Assembly: GCA_030608765.1 (NCBI GenBank)
Contig: JAUWDN010000063.1
Coordinates: 1 to 6,621 of the forward strand
Length of the DNA: 6,621 nucleotides
DNA from: Promethearchaeota archaeon
GTDB taxonomy: Archaea; Asgardarchaeota; Lokiarchaeia; Sigynarchaeales; SOKP01
Direction of reading: 5' to 3'
Shown: one piece after another, positions 1 to 5,827 of the stretch
Layout of the letters: every line of letters starts with the position of its first letter
Numbering within the stretch: the stretch's first letter is position 1
Notes under the pieces: generated by a model
The model's database searches: none
Told to the model about the DNA's origin: nothing
What the model saw: the letters and a program-made list of their open reading frames with translations, nothing else
Made by a program: the position numbers and the translations under genes

Positions 1-1218
1 AAAAAGTTCACTGAATTATTTCCAACTCCGAACGAAATTAATACTTCGACTAACCTTAAACGAGATTTTATAGATTTTTTGAGAGAACAGCAATACGAAT
101 TACACTCTAAAATTGTTATAGCTGGACCACATAATTCCGGAAAAACTATGCTATTTAACATGTTTAGGGGGAATGGAGCGCGACCGATCATGAATTTTGC
201 CAAAGCCTCTATTTATTCTGTTGATAACTTAAAATTTGATTTATGGGATTTTGAATTAAAGGATAATTTTTCTCTTTTGTGGTCGAAATTTATCCAAGGA
301 TCCGATTTGGTAATTTTGCTTTTCGATTTATCGAATTATCACTTACGGGTTATTAATCACTTCTTAGATTTACAAAAACAAGAGAGCAAATTTTCCAAAC
401 TTTTAATTATTGGTAATAAGCGTGATTTGATTCGAAAAGAAGATATTAGAATAATTAAAAACGAGTTAAATATTCCCAATTTTGAAGAAATATCTTTAAA
501 TGAAGCGGGCGCGAAAGAGAAAATTAGAACCTTAATTTTTGAAGTACTAAACCTTAAAAAATTACTCCCCCATAATTTCACAGAATTGTTTAACGAAGCT
601 AAGAAAGTGGAAAGCGAAGGAAATTTAATACTCGCCATCGCAAAATATAAGGAATTAATACAAATATCTAACGAGTATCAAGACTTTACTTATATAACTA
701 CTCTCAAGAACAAAGTAGAAGGTTTACAGGAAGAAGTCGACAAGCGAGTTAAAATTAGGAAAGGAATTCAAGAAAAAAAGAAATTTGAAATACCGGGGAG
801 GAGACAATTTACTAGAAGAATTCAGGTTCAACCCTTACCTACAAGTAAAACATCTGTACAAGCACCCCCTATAGAAATACCCAAAACACCAACAAAAATC
901 AAACAAAAAACGGAAGATTTAATGTTATTTTCAGAAACTGATTCTTCGGATGGGGAAGAAATAGATAAAGAAGATATTACACTTGATATAGATAAAATCA
1001 TTCCAGAAGAAAAACGTCCAACTTTAGAAATTATTGAGGAGAAGGATGAAATATTTCCAGGTATCCTCCAGCAATTAATTGAAAAACGAGGTAGTTCGTT
1101 ATCCTTAAACTTATGTGAGCAATTATTATCTGAACTCCAATCAACTTTAGCAAGGCCTCTCACTAATGAAGACCTTGAATTAGCAGCAGATATATTTGTT
1201 AAGCACGATCTATCATAA
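1..1218 (+). CDS. GTPase-like protein with degenerate G motifs and long helical/acidic C-terminal tail, 5'-partial
   Basis: The frame is open from base 1 to the TAA at 1216-1218 (405 codons), so the true start is probably upstream. The first ATG/GTG/TTG in frame is a TTG at 79 with no Shine-Dalgarno sequence, and the codons before it read as plausible helical protein. A Ras-superfamily fold is shown by a P-loop, GPHNSGKT (124-147), a strand ending in LWDFE (241-255), the hydrophobic strand VILLFDLSN, and a perfect G4 motif, NKRD (415-426). However, G3 reads DFEL instead of DxxG, no Gln follows it, no clear switch I Thr is seen, and G5 is SLN instead of SAK (493-501). Nucleotide binding may therefore persist while hydrolysis is weak or lost. 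After the G domain come three predicted helices (about 577-747) resembling a TPR or MIT-type bundle, then a basic, Pro/Thr-rich and acidic linker, then a 54-residue helical C-terminal segment (about 1054-1215). No C-terminal cysteine for prenylation is present. The role is unknown; a regulatory or scaffold pseudo-GTPase is an inference. Confidence 0.8.
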   Translation, partial: KKFTELFPTPNEINTSTNLKRDFIDFLREQQYELHSKIVIAGPHNSGKTMLFNMFRGNGARPIMNFAKASIYSVDNLKFDLWDFELKDNFSLLWSKFIQGSDLVILLFDLSNYHLRVINHFLDLQKQESKFSKLLIIGNKRDLIRKEDIRIIKNELNIPNFEEISLNEAGAKEKIRTLIFEVLNLKKLLPHNFTELFNEAKKVESEGNLILAIAKYKELIQISNEYQDFTYITTLKNKVEGLQEEVDKRVKIRKGIQEKKKFEIPGRRQFTRRIQVQPLPTSKTSVQAPPIEIPKTPTKIKQKTEDLMLFSETDSSDGEEIDKEDITLDIDKIIPEEKRPTLEIIEEKDEIFPGILQQLIEKRGSSLSLNLCEQLLSELQSTLARPLTNEDLELAADIFVKHDLS

Positions 1219-1274
1219 AAATTCTATTCCTTTTTTGATTACGGCATAGATTAATTTTTCTTAGATAAAGCAAA

Positions 1275-1283
1275 TTTTTTTTT
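1275..1283 (+). terminator. Poly-T terminator of the degenerate GTPase gene
   Basis: A run of nine T lies 57 bases after the stop codon, preceded by a shorter T6 run at 1231-1236. There is no GC-rich hairpin. Archaeal RNA polymerase commonly terminates at U-tracts alone, so either run could serve. Similar T9 runs follow the next two genes. Confidence 0.5.
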
Positions 1284-1293
1284 ATTTACCAAT

Positions 1294-1312
1294 ATTAAAG
1301 TTGTATATATAA
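1294..1312 (+). promoter_or_regulatory. Archaeal promoter (TATA/BRE) of the carboxypeptidase gene
   Basis: The string GTATATATAA (1303-1312) is a good archaeal TATA box, preceded by the A-rich ATTAAAG (1294-1300), which could contain the TFB recognition element. Transcription would start about 25 bases downstream, near 1334, giving a leader of about a dozen bases before the ATG at 1347. This fits the absence of any Shine-Dalgarno motif there. Confidence 0.5.
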
Positions 1313-1346
1313 ATTTTAAGAAAAAAAAAATTAAGCTTATAGAAAT

Positions 1347-2840
1347 ATGAATGCTATAGAAGAACTTAAAAAGGAATTTAGTGAAATAACTCGTCTCAAT
1401 CATATTCGTTCTTTGTTAGGGTGGGATGAGCAAGTTAATCTACCTAAGGGCTCATTCGGGGGAAGGGCGGAACAGAACGCGCTCATGAGCAAAATTGTCC
1501 ACGAGCGATTAATATCCGACAGAATAGGTAATTTAATAAAAGAAGCTGAAAAGCTGACAGGTTTAGATTTAATTGATAATGCCACGTTACGTGAAGCAAA
1601 AAGAGATTACGAGCAAGAAGTTAAATTACCAACCGAGTTAGTGGAAGAAATCTCAAGGACAGCCTCCCGTGGTTATATAAAATGGGTAGAAGCAAGGGAA
1701 AAAAATGATTTTTCAATTTTTGAACCACTTTTAGAAAAGATGATCGGACTCCAGATTCAAGTTGCAGAGAAATTAGATACGCACCCTGATCTATACTCTA
1801 CACTTATCGATCTCTACGAACCTGGAGCTACCTATGATTGGATAGCTAATATATTCAACAAATCAAAGCAGAATCTTAATCGTATCATTAAAAAATTGGA
1901 TAACTCAAGCGATAAACCTGATTTTTCAATACTTACACAAAAATGGGATAAGAATAAACAATGGGATTTTAGCATTGAAGTTGTAAAGGGCTTGAATTAT
2001 GATTTTAATAAAGGACGCCAAGACAAATCAGTACATCCATTTACAACGTCATTATCATCATCAGATACAAGATTTACAACTCGAATTGACGAAGAATTCT
2101 TCTCAACATGTATTTTTGGTTCTATTCACGAATGTGGACATGCTTTATACGAAATGGGATTAATGGAGAAAATTCACGATACAGTTTTATCAAGTGGATT
2201 TTCGATGGGAGTTCACGAAAGTCAAAGTCGCATGTGGGAAAATATGGTAGGACGCAGTAAAGAATTTTGGAAATTCTGGTATCCTAAATTAGAAAAGAGT
2301 TTTCCAAATAATTTACAGGGCAAAAATGTAAATGACTTTTATCGTAGTATTAACACAGTGCAACCTTCACTGATTCGTGTAGAGGCTGATGAAGTTACTT
2401 ATGGTATGCATATAATTCTCAGGTTTGAACTGGAAAAAGAAATCATAGAGGGTAAAGTTCAGGTTAGCGAGCTACCCGATTTGTGGAACGAAAAAATGGA
2501 AGAATTACTGGGAATAACGCCTCCTACTAATTCTGATGGTGTTTTACAAGATATTCACTGGTCCGGCGGAGGTTTTGGGTATTTTCCAACATATTTCCTA
2601 GGAAATCTATATGGCGCCCAATTTTATAACACTGCGCTTAAGCAGCATCCAAATTTGCCAGAAGAACATGAAAAAGGAGATTTCTCTAACTTGCTAACAT
2701 TTTTAAGAGAAAATATTCATCAATATGGTAGAATTTATCAAGCGAGAGATTTGATTAAAAGAGTAACCGGAGAAGATTTAAATCCTGACTATTTTATCGA
2801 ATATTTAGAAAAGAAATTTTATCCTATTTATGGAATCTAA
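1347..2840 (+). CDS. Metallocarboxypeptidase Taq family (peptidase M32)
   Basis: This is a cytoplasmic zinc carboxypeptidase that removes C-terminal residues from peptides, most likely in peptide turnover. The 497 residues match the roughly 500 usual for family M32. The family's diagnostic motifs occur in order: HPF (230-232), DTRFTTR (240-246), the zinc-binding and catalytic HECGH (His261, Glu262, His265; bases 2127-2141), HESQSR (290-295) with Glu291 as the likely third zinc ligand 30 residues after His261, WEN (297-299), IRVEADEVTY (343-352), and the C-terminal block running from GVLQD through HWS to FGYFPTY and LGN (398-420). All catalytic positions are intact and there is no signal peptide. 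The ATG at 1347 is the first good start and gives a typical N-terminus; it has no Shine-Dalgarno sequence but sits close behind a TATA box. The gene appears monocistronic, with a T9 run directly after the stop. The M32 assignment is close to certain; substrate preference cannot be read from sequence. Confidence 0.96.
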   Translation: MNAIEELKKEFSEITRLNHIRSLLGWDEQVNLPKGSFGGRAEQNALMSKIVHERLISDRIGNLIKEAEKLTGLDLIDNATLREAKRDYEQEVKLPTELVEEISRTASRGYIKWVEAREKNDFSIFEPLLEKMIGLQIQVAEKLDTHPDLYSTLIDLYEPGATYDWIANIFNKSKQNLNRIIKKLDNSSDKPDFSILTQKWDKNKQWDFSIEVVKGLNYDFNKGRQDKSVHPFTTSLSSSDTRFTTRIDEEFFSTCIFGSIHECGHALYEMGLMEKIHDTVLSSGFSMGVHESQSRMWENMVGRSKEFWKFWYPKLEKSFPNNLQGKNVNDFYRSINTVQPSLIRVEADEVTYGMHIILRFELEKEIIEGKVQVSELPDLWNEKMEELLGITPPTNSDGVLQDIHWSGGGFGYFPTYFLGNLYGAQFYNTALKQHPNLPEEHEKGDFSNLLTFLRENIHQYGRIYQARDLIKRVTGEDLNPDYFIEYLEKKFYPIYGI

Positions 2841-2865
2841 TTTTTTTTTCTTTATTTTCTTTTTA
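2841..2865 (+). terminator. Poly-T terminator of the carboxypeptidase gene
   Basis: Nine T follow the TAA stop immediately (2841-2849), and a further T-rich stretch broken by single C or A continues to 2865. There is no hairpin. This is the strongest U-tract terminator in the window and separates the peptidase from the membrane-protein gene. Confidence 0.6.
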
Positions 2866-2917
2866 TTGATGAAATGGAGGCTCTTTAATACATCATATCC
2901 AAATTTTATTTAGTAAG

Positions 2918-2952
2918 TTTTAAATAAGTGTTTATTCTATTTCTTATACATA
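2918..2952 (+). promoter_or_regulatory. Promoter region of the 7TM protein gene, two TATA candidates
   Basis: TTTTAAATA at 2918-2926 closely matches the archaeal TATA consensus and would place the transcript start near 2948, about 16 bases before the TTG at 2964. A second candidate, TTATACATA at 2944-2952, would start transcription near 2973 and would suit the alternative TTG at 2979. Sequence alone does not decide between them. Confidence 0.4.
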
Positions 2953-2963
2953 AATTAAATTAA

Positions 2964-3953
2964 TTGGAAGTTGAAATCTTGGCTGAATTTCAGTATGATA
3001 TAATTCGGATTCTTCAAGTTTATCTTGTACAAGGTTTAGTTTTTTTGTTTTTTGTATCTCTTTCTATTATAATTCTTAAGCGGGATAAAAAGCGCTTAAA
3101 TAAAATTTTTTCAGGATTCTATATAGTGGTTTCACTCGGTTTATTTTTTAATTTTATTTATACTCCAATGAGAAGCGATGACTTAGTAATAATAATAGAA
3201 ATTCTTAATTTTATAACAAATTATTGCCTTCTCTTAGGACCTATTTTTCTTGTAATCTTTCAACTGGTTTTACTAAAATCAGAAAAAGTCATCACAGAAA
3301 AAAAGCAAACGATAATTTTTGTTTCTTATTCTATTGTTTTGTTATCTATGATTGGTTTTATGTTTGGTGAGGAAACTGGAGTAGATATATTGGGGCCTAA
3401 TTGGGTTCCTATATACCATTTACCTATTTATATTTACTTAGTTGTAGTTCATTCCATTAGCTCAACTATCCCTACAATATTTTTATCAACGGTAATATAC
3501 AGGAAATTAGAAGATACTGCGATAAGGAATAGATGGAGATTTTTTATGGTAGGAATTCACAGCCTTAATATTTTCCTGTACGGCACTTACTCATCATATA
3601 TCTTAGAAGTTGTACTTCCTGGTTTTCGGTTTGGGTGGTCTATAGTAGGATTAATTCTGGTGGTTACTGGAGGGTATATGCTATTTTATGGAGTAGGACG
3701 CCAGTTAAGGAAAGAAGAAACAAAATTTACTATTGGGAATCTGGAAGAAATTAAAAGAATAATGCAAACATCAATAAAAGTAAATTTAGATAGAATGCAA
3801 GATGTCCTTGGAATGGAACGGAAAAACTTTAATAGAGAAATCTTTAAATGGGCAGAAATCTTTAACTTTATTATTGATGGGGATTATCTCATTGTCAATA
3901 AAGAAACAGTGTCCAATTTTATTAACTATTTAGATGCAAAATTACGGAGGTAA
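2964..3953 (+). CDS. Seven-helix membrane protein with C-terminal cytoplasmic winged-helix-like domain
   Basis: I do not recognise a named family. Seven hydrophobic segments lie at about residues 16-38, 47-67, 78-104, 114-134, 153-178, 190-214 and 222-244. The loops after helices 1, 3, 5 and 7 are rich in Lys/Arg (for example RDKKRLNK and YRKLEDTAIRNRWR), while loops 2, 4 and 6 are not. This predicts N-terminus out, C-terminus in. The cytoplasmic tail (about 250-329) has a helix, a helix-turn-helix-like stretch (LDRMQDVLGMERKNFNREI, 275-293), and then a hairpin FNFIIDGDYLIVN (300-312) that resembles the wing of a winged-helix domain. The layout suggests a sensor or receptor tied to DNA or to a protein partner; that role is inferred. 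A stop codon sits directly before the TTG at 2964, so the start is this TTG or the TTG at 2979, which has a weak GGAAG seven bases ahead. No ATG occurs before codon 69. The gene is monocistronic, with its own promoter and a T9 run downstream. Confidence 0.8.
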   Translation: MEVEILAEFQYDIIRILQVYLVQGLVFLFFVSLSIIILKRDKKRLNKIFSGFYIVVSLGLFFNFIYTPMRSDDLVIIIEILNFITNYCLLLGPIFLVIFQLVLLKSEKVITEKKQTIIFVSYSIVLLSMIGFMFGEETGVDILGPNWVPIYHLPIYIYLVVVHSISSTIPTIFLSTVIYRKLEDTAIRNRWRFFMVGIHSLNIFLYGTYSSYILEVVLPGFRFGWSIVGLILVVTGGYMLFYGVGRQLRKEETKFTIGNLEEIKRIMQTSIKVNLDRMQDVLGMERKNFNREIFKWAEIFNFIIDGDYLIVNKETVSNFINYLDAKLRR

Positions 3954-4020
3954 CACATAAATCACCTTCATTTCAGTAACTAAAAACGCTTTATAAAACA
4001 AATTGTAATAGCTTCTATAA

Positions 4021-4029
4021 TTTTTTTTT
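4021..4029 (+). terminator. Poly-T terminator of the 7TM protein gene
   Basis: A run of nine T lies 67 bases after the stop codon, without a hairpin. It matches the T9 runs after the two preceding genes and probably ends this transcript before the promoter of the lipid-synthesis gene. Confidence 0.5.
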
Positions 4030-4063
4030 CCGTTGATTCATTAATTTTAAATTATTATATGCC

Positions 4064-4072
4064 TTATATTTA
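4064..4072 (+). promoter_or_regulatory. TATA box of the CDP-alcohol phosphotransferase gene
   Basis: TTATATTTA lies 40 bases upstream of the ATG at 4113. A start about 25 bases downstream would leave a leader of roughly 15-20 bases. Other A+T-rich strings nearby (for example at 4050-4060) could also serve, so the exact box is uncertain. Confidence 0.35.
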
Positions 4073-4112
4073 GAAAAAATAAGAACCATCAAATCTAATA
4101 TAATAAAGCAAG

Positions 4113-4721
4113 ATGTTATTAGGAGTCAAAAAATACTCAGAAAAACTGCTTCTTCCCTTAGGCAAGAAGTTAAAAAAAATACCCGCAAACATAATTACAG
4201 CTTTAGGGCTGATTTTCGCGTTATTCGCGTTTTTATTCTTTATATTCCAAGCTTTACCTTTTATTATAATTAGTTTAGTTTTAGTAGAGTTTTTCGACCA
4301 ATTAGATGGAGTTATTGCTCGTCTTCAAGGACCAACAAAATTAGGTGCTTTTTTAGATTCTACATTAGACCGAATTGGAGATTATCTCATTTTTTTTGGG
4401 ATTATACTTGGTGGATATACTGAGTTATATATTGGCTTGATAACGCTTGGAGGCGCATTTCTAACTTCATATACAAGAGCAAAAATTGAGAGTCTGGGAA
4501 TTCCAAACCTGTACGGAGTGGGGTTATTAGAAAGAACAGATAGAGTCCCAATTATCTTACTCGGCTCGATATTACACATATGGTTTCCTACAGCTATATG
4601 GTGGACAATGGTATTCCTAGCAATTGGGACAAATATTACAGTAATCCAAAGAATTGTATTTGCTTTTAAGAATTTCTCAGTAAAAAAGGAAGATAATTCC
4701 CCGAGAAAAGAAGCTACTTAA
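4113..4721 (+). CDS. CDP-alcohol phosphotransferase, probable archaetidylinositol phosphate synthase
   Basis: This integral membrane enzyme joins a CDP-activated ether lipid (CDP-archaeol) to an alcohol phosphate, releasing CMP. The catalytic signature is complete: Asp62-x2-Asp65-Gly66-x2-Ala69-Arg70, then Gly78-x3-Asp82-x3-Asp86 (bases 4296-4370). The four Asp bind the metal ions and carry out catalysis. Arg70 to Gly78 is spaced by seven residues instead of the more usual eight. The N-terminal PANIITALGL (24-33) is the typical entry to the first membrane helix, and about six hydrophobic helices fill residues 25-190. LDSTLDR, SYTRAKIESLGI (119-130) and GLLERTDR (137-144) resemble archaetidylinositol and phosphatidylinositol phosphate synthases more than glycerol or serine enzymes, so inositol phosphate is the favoured acceptor; this substrate call is inference. 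The 202-residue length is normal. An in-frame stop at 4104-4106 supports the ATG at 4113. There is no Shine-Dalgarno motif, and the gene appears to be transcribed alone. Confidence 0.88.
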   Translation: MLLGVKKYSEKLLLPLGKKLKKIPANIITALGLIFALFAFLFFIFQALPFIIISLVLVEFFDQLDGVIARLQGPTKLGAFLDSTLDRIGDYLIFFGIILGGYTELYIGLITLGGAFLTSYTRAKIESLGIPNLYGVGLLERTDRVPIILLGSILHIWFPTAIWWTMVFLAIGTNITVIQRIVFAFKNFSVKKEDNSPRKEAT

Positions 4722-4725
4722 AATT

Positions 4726-4765
4726 GCTTTGTTATAGATTCTGATTATGGATAAAGCATATTTTT
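4726..4765 (+). terminator. Weak candidate terminator after the lipid synthase gene
   Basis: GCTTT (4726-4730) can pair with AAAGC (4753-4757) across a long A+T-rich loop, followed by ATATTTTT ending at 4765. The stem is only five pairs and the T-run is short, so this is a tentative call. It is the only termination-like element between the lipid synthase and the next promoter. Confidence 0.2.
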
Positions 4766-4772
4766 ATAGACC

Positions 4773-4790
4773 TTAAAGTATATACTTTAA
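4773..4790 (+). promoter_or_regulatory. Perfect 18-base palindrome overlapping the TATA box of the GTPase gene
   Basis: TTAAAGTATATACTTTAA reads identically on both strands, centred between 4781 and 4782. Its core GTATATAC and the A+T flank make it the best TATA candidate for the GTPase gene. A start about 25 bases downstream, near 4807, would leave a leader of about 14 bases before the ATG at 4821. The symmetry suggests that a dimeric regulator could bind on top of the TATA box and block TBP; this is inference. Confidence 0.45.
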
Positions 4791-4820
4791 TAAATTATCA
4801 ATATTGTTTAATTACTACTC

Positions 4821-5792
4821 ATGATGGTCTCTGAAATCAATATTAAGCTCACAATATTGGGACAGTGGGGTGTCGGAAAAACATCTATTGTGAATTCTTT
4901 TTTAGGAAAAGATTTCCCTGTAATGTATATCCCCACTATCGGCAGTAACATTGCCAGAAAGGAGTATAAATTAACATCTAATCATATTAGATTAAATATC
5001 TGGGATATCGGGGGGCAAAGAAGTTTTAATCCGTTGAACCCTGTATTTTTTAGTAATTTAGATTCTGCGTTATTAGTTTTTGACTTAAATAACCCTAGAG
5101 AAACTTTACAAGAAATTATAAATACTTACCTAAAGAATTTAGCTCAATATTCCCCAGAATGTATTGTGTATTTAATAGGAAACAAATCGGATTTAATCAA
5201 GCCAGAAGATTCAGAAATTCTTCTAAATAATATTCGCCAATACCAAATCGAAGGGTTTCCTATTATTTTCGTCTCCGCTAAAATCCAAGATAATATTTCT
5301 GAGGCATTTTCTTTAGTAATTTTTAATTTTTTAAATAAAATAGAAAAAGAGAGTAAAGAAAAGCAATTCATAGGAATTTCCAAGAGATTTTTAGAATCTA
5401 TTAATAAAACTGAAGAAGAATTAGAACATTTAATTATAAATTTAGCAGAAATTGATCCAAATACACTCCATAATAAAATAACTCCAACCATAATTAAAAA
5501 AAATGTTAAATTAGCTGAAAGCGAAGTAATTCCTCTCAGAGAAATCAATGATCTCACAAAAACTCAAGAGTTCGATGTCGACAAGAGTTTAATTAAAGAA
5601 AACATTATAATTGCGTTTAAAAATAATTTATCAATTATTTCTGATCTTATATCTGATCTAAAAAAAGCTCCGATCGATTCTCTTATTAGTAATATTGATA
5701 AAGCCTTAGAAGATCTGTCAAATTTAAAAAAAGACTTCGAGTTAAAATTAGATTCGATTTTGGAATTAAATTCAAGCAAACAAAAATCGTAA
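4821..5792 (+). CDS. Small GTPase (Rab/Arf-like) with long helical C-terminal extension
   Basis: The protein binds and probably hydrolyses GTP as a molecular switch. All five G motifs are present: the P-loop GQWGVGKT (14-21), the switch I Thr39 in IPTIG (37-41), WDIGGQ (61-66) with the catalytic Gln66, NKSD (121-124) and SAK (152-154). The P-loop and SAK are Rab/Ras-like, whereas WDIGGQ is the Arf form, so the domain (about 6-172) mixes both types, as reported for many Asgard GTPases. Trp16 stands at the position equivalent to Ras Gly12. Residues 173-323 form a helical, Lys/Glu-rich extension, with likely coiled coil around 255-315. The protein ends in KQKS, so there is no prenylation cysteine, and no Gly2 for myristoylation. 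Membrane attachment, if any, would need a partner. Two ATG codons at 4821 and 4824 are both possible starts, with no Shine-Dalgarno sequence. The coiled-coil gene follows after 35 bases, probably in the same operon. Confidence 0.93.
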   Translation: MMVSEINIKLTILGQWGVGKTSIVNSFLGKDFPVMYIPTIGSNIARKEYKLTSNHIRLNIWDIGGQRSFNPLNPVFFSNLDSALLVFDLNNPRETLQEIINTYLKNLAQYSPECIVYLIGNKSDLIKPEDSEILLNNIRQYQIEGFPIIFVSAKIQDNISEAFSLVIFNFLNKIEKESKEKQFIGISKRFLESINKTEEELEHLIINLAEIDPNTLHNKITPTIIKKNVKLAESEVIPLREINDLTKTQEFDVDKSLIKENIIIAFKNNLSIISDLISDLKKAPIDSLISNIDKALEDLSNLKKDFELKLDSILELNSSKQKS

Positions 5793-5815
5793 TCCATAAA
5801 TAAAGAACTTATAAA

Positions 5816-5820
5816 AGGTG
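5816..5820 (+). promoter_or_regulatory. Shine-Dalgarno sequence deciding the start of the coiled-coil gene
   Basis: AGGTG, within AAAGGTGGTAAC, is complementary to the CACCU of the archaeal 16S rRNA 3' end. It ends seven bases before the ATT at 5828, which is ideal spacing, and about 190 bases before the first ATG of the frame. It is the only convincing, well-spaced ribosome binding site in the window and sits at the one probable internal operon gene. Confidence 0.6.
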
Positions 5821-5827
5821 GTAACTA

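Noticed and set aside
2869..2913. ATG frame of 14 codons with a GGAGG inside it, between the peptidase and the 7TM gene
   Set aside because: It is too short, and the GGAGG lies after the ATG, not before it, with no start codon at proper spacing downstream.
3946..3951. GGAGGT Shine-Dalgarno-like string at the end of the 7TM gene
   Set aside because: No usable start codon follows within the right distance, and the next gene begins 160 bases later. It is part of the Arg codons at the C-terminus.
1264..4765. Near-identical 16-mers GATAAAGCAAATTTTT (1264-1279) and GATAAAGCATATTTTT (4750-4765), both in intergenic DNA
   Set aside because: At this base composition, about one such 15-of-16 match is expected by chance in a window of this size by rough estimate. 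No third copy was seen.
357..5797. Minus-strand open frames opposite the GTPase, peptidase and lipid synthase genes
   Set aside because: They lie entirely or almost entirely antisense to well-supported genes, have low-complexity Ser/Ile-rich translations and show no domain motifs. They are shadow frames.
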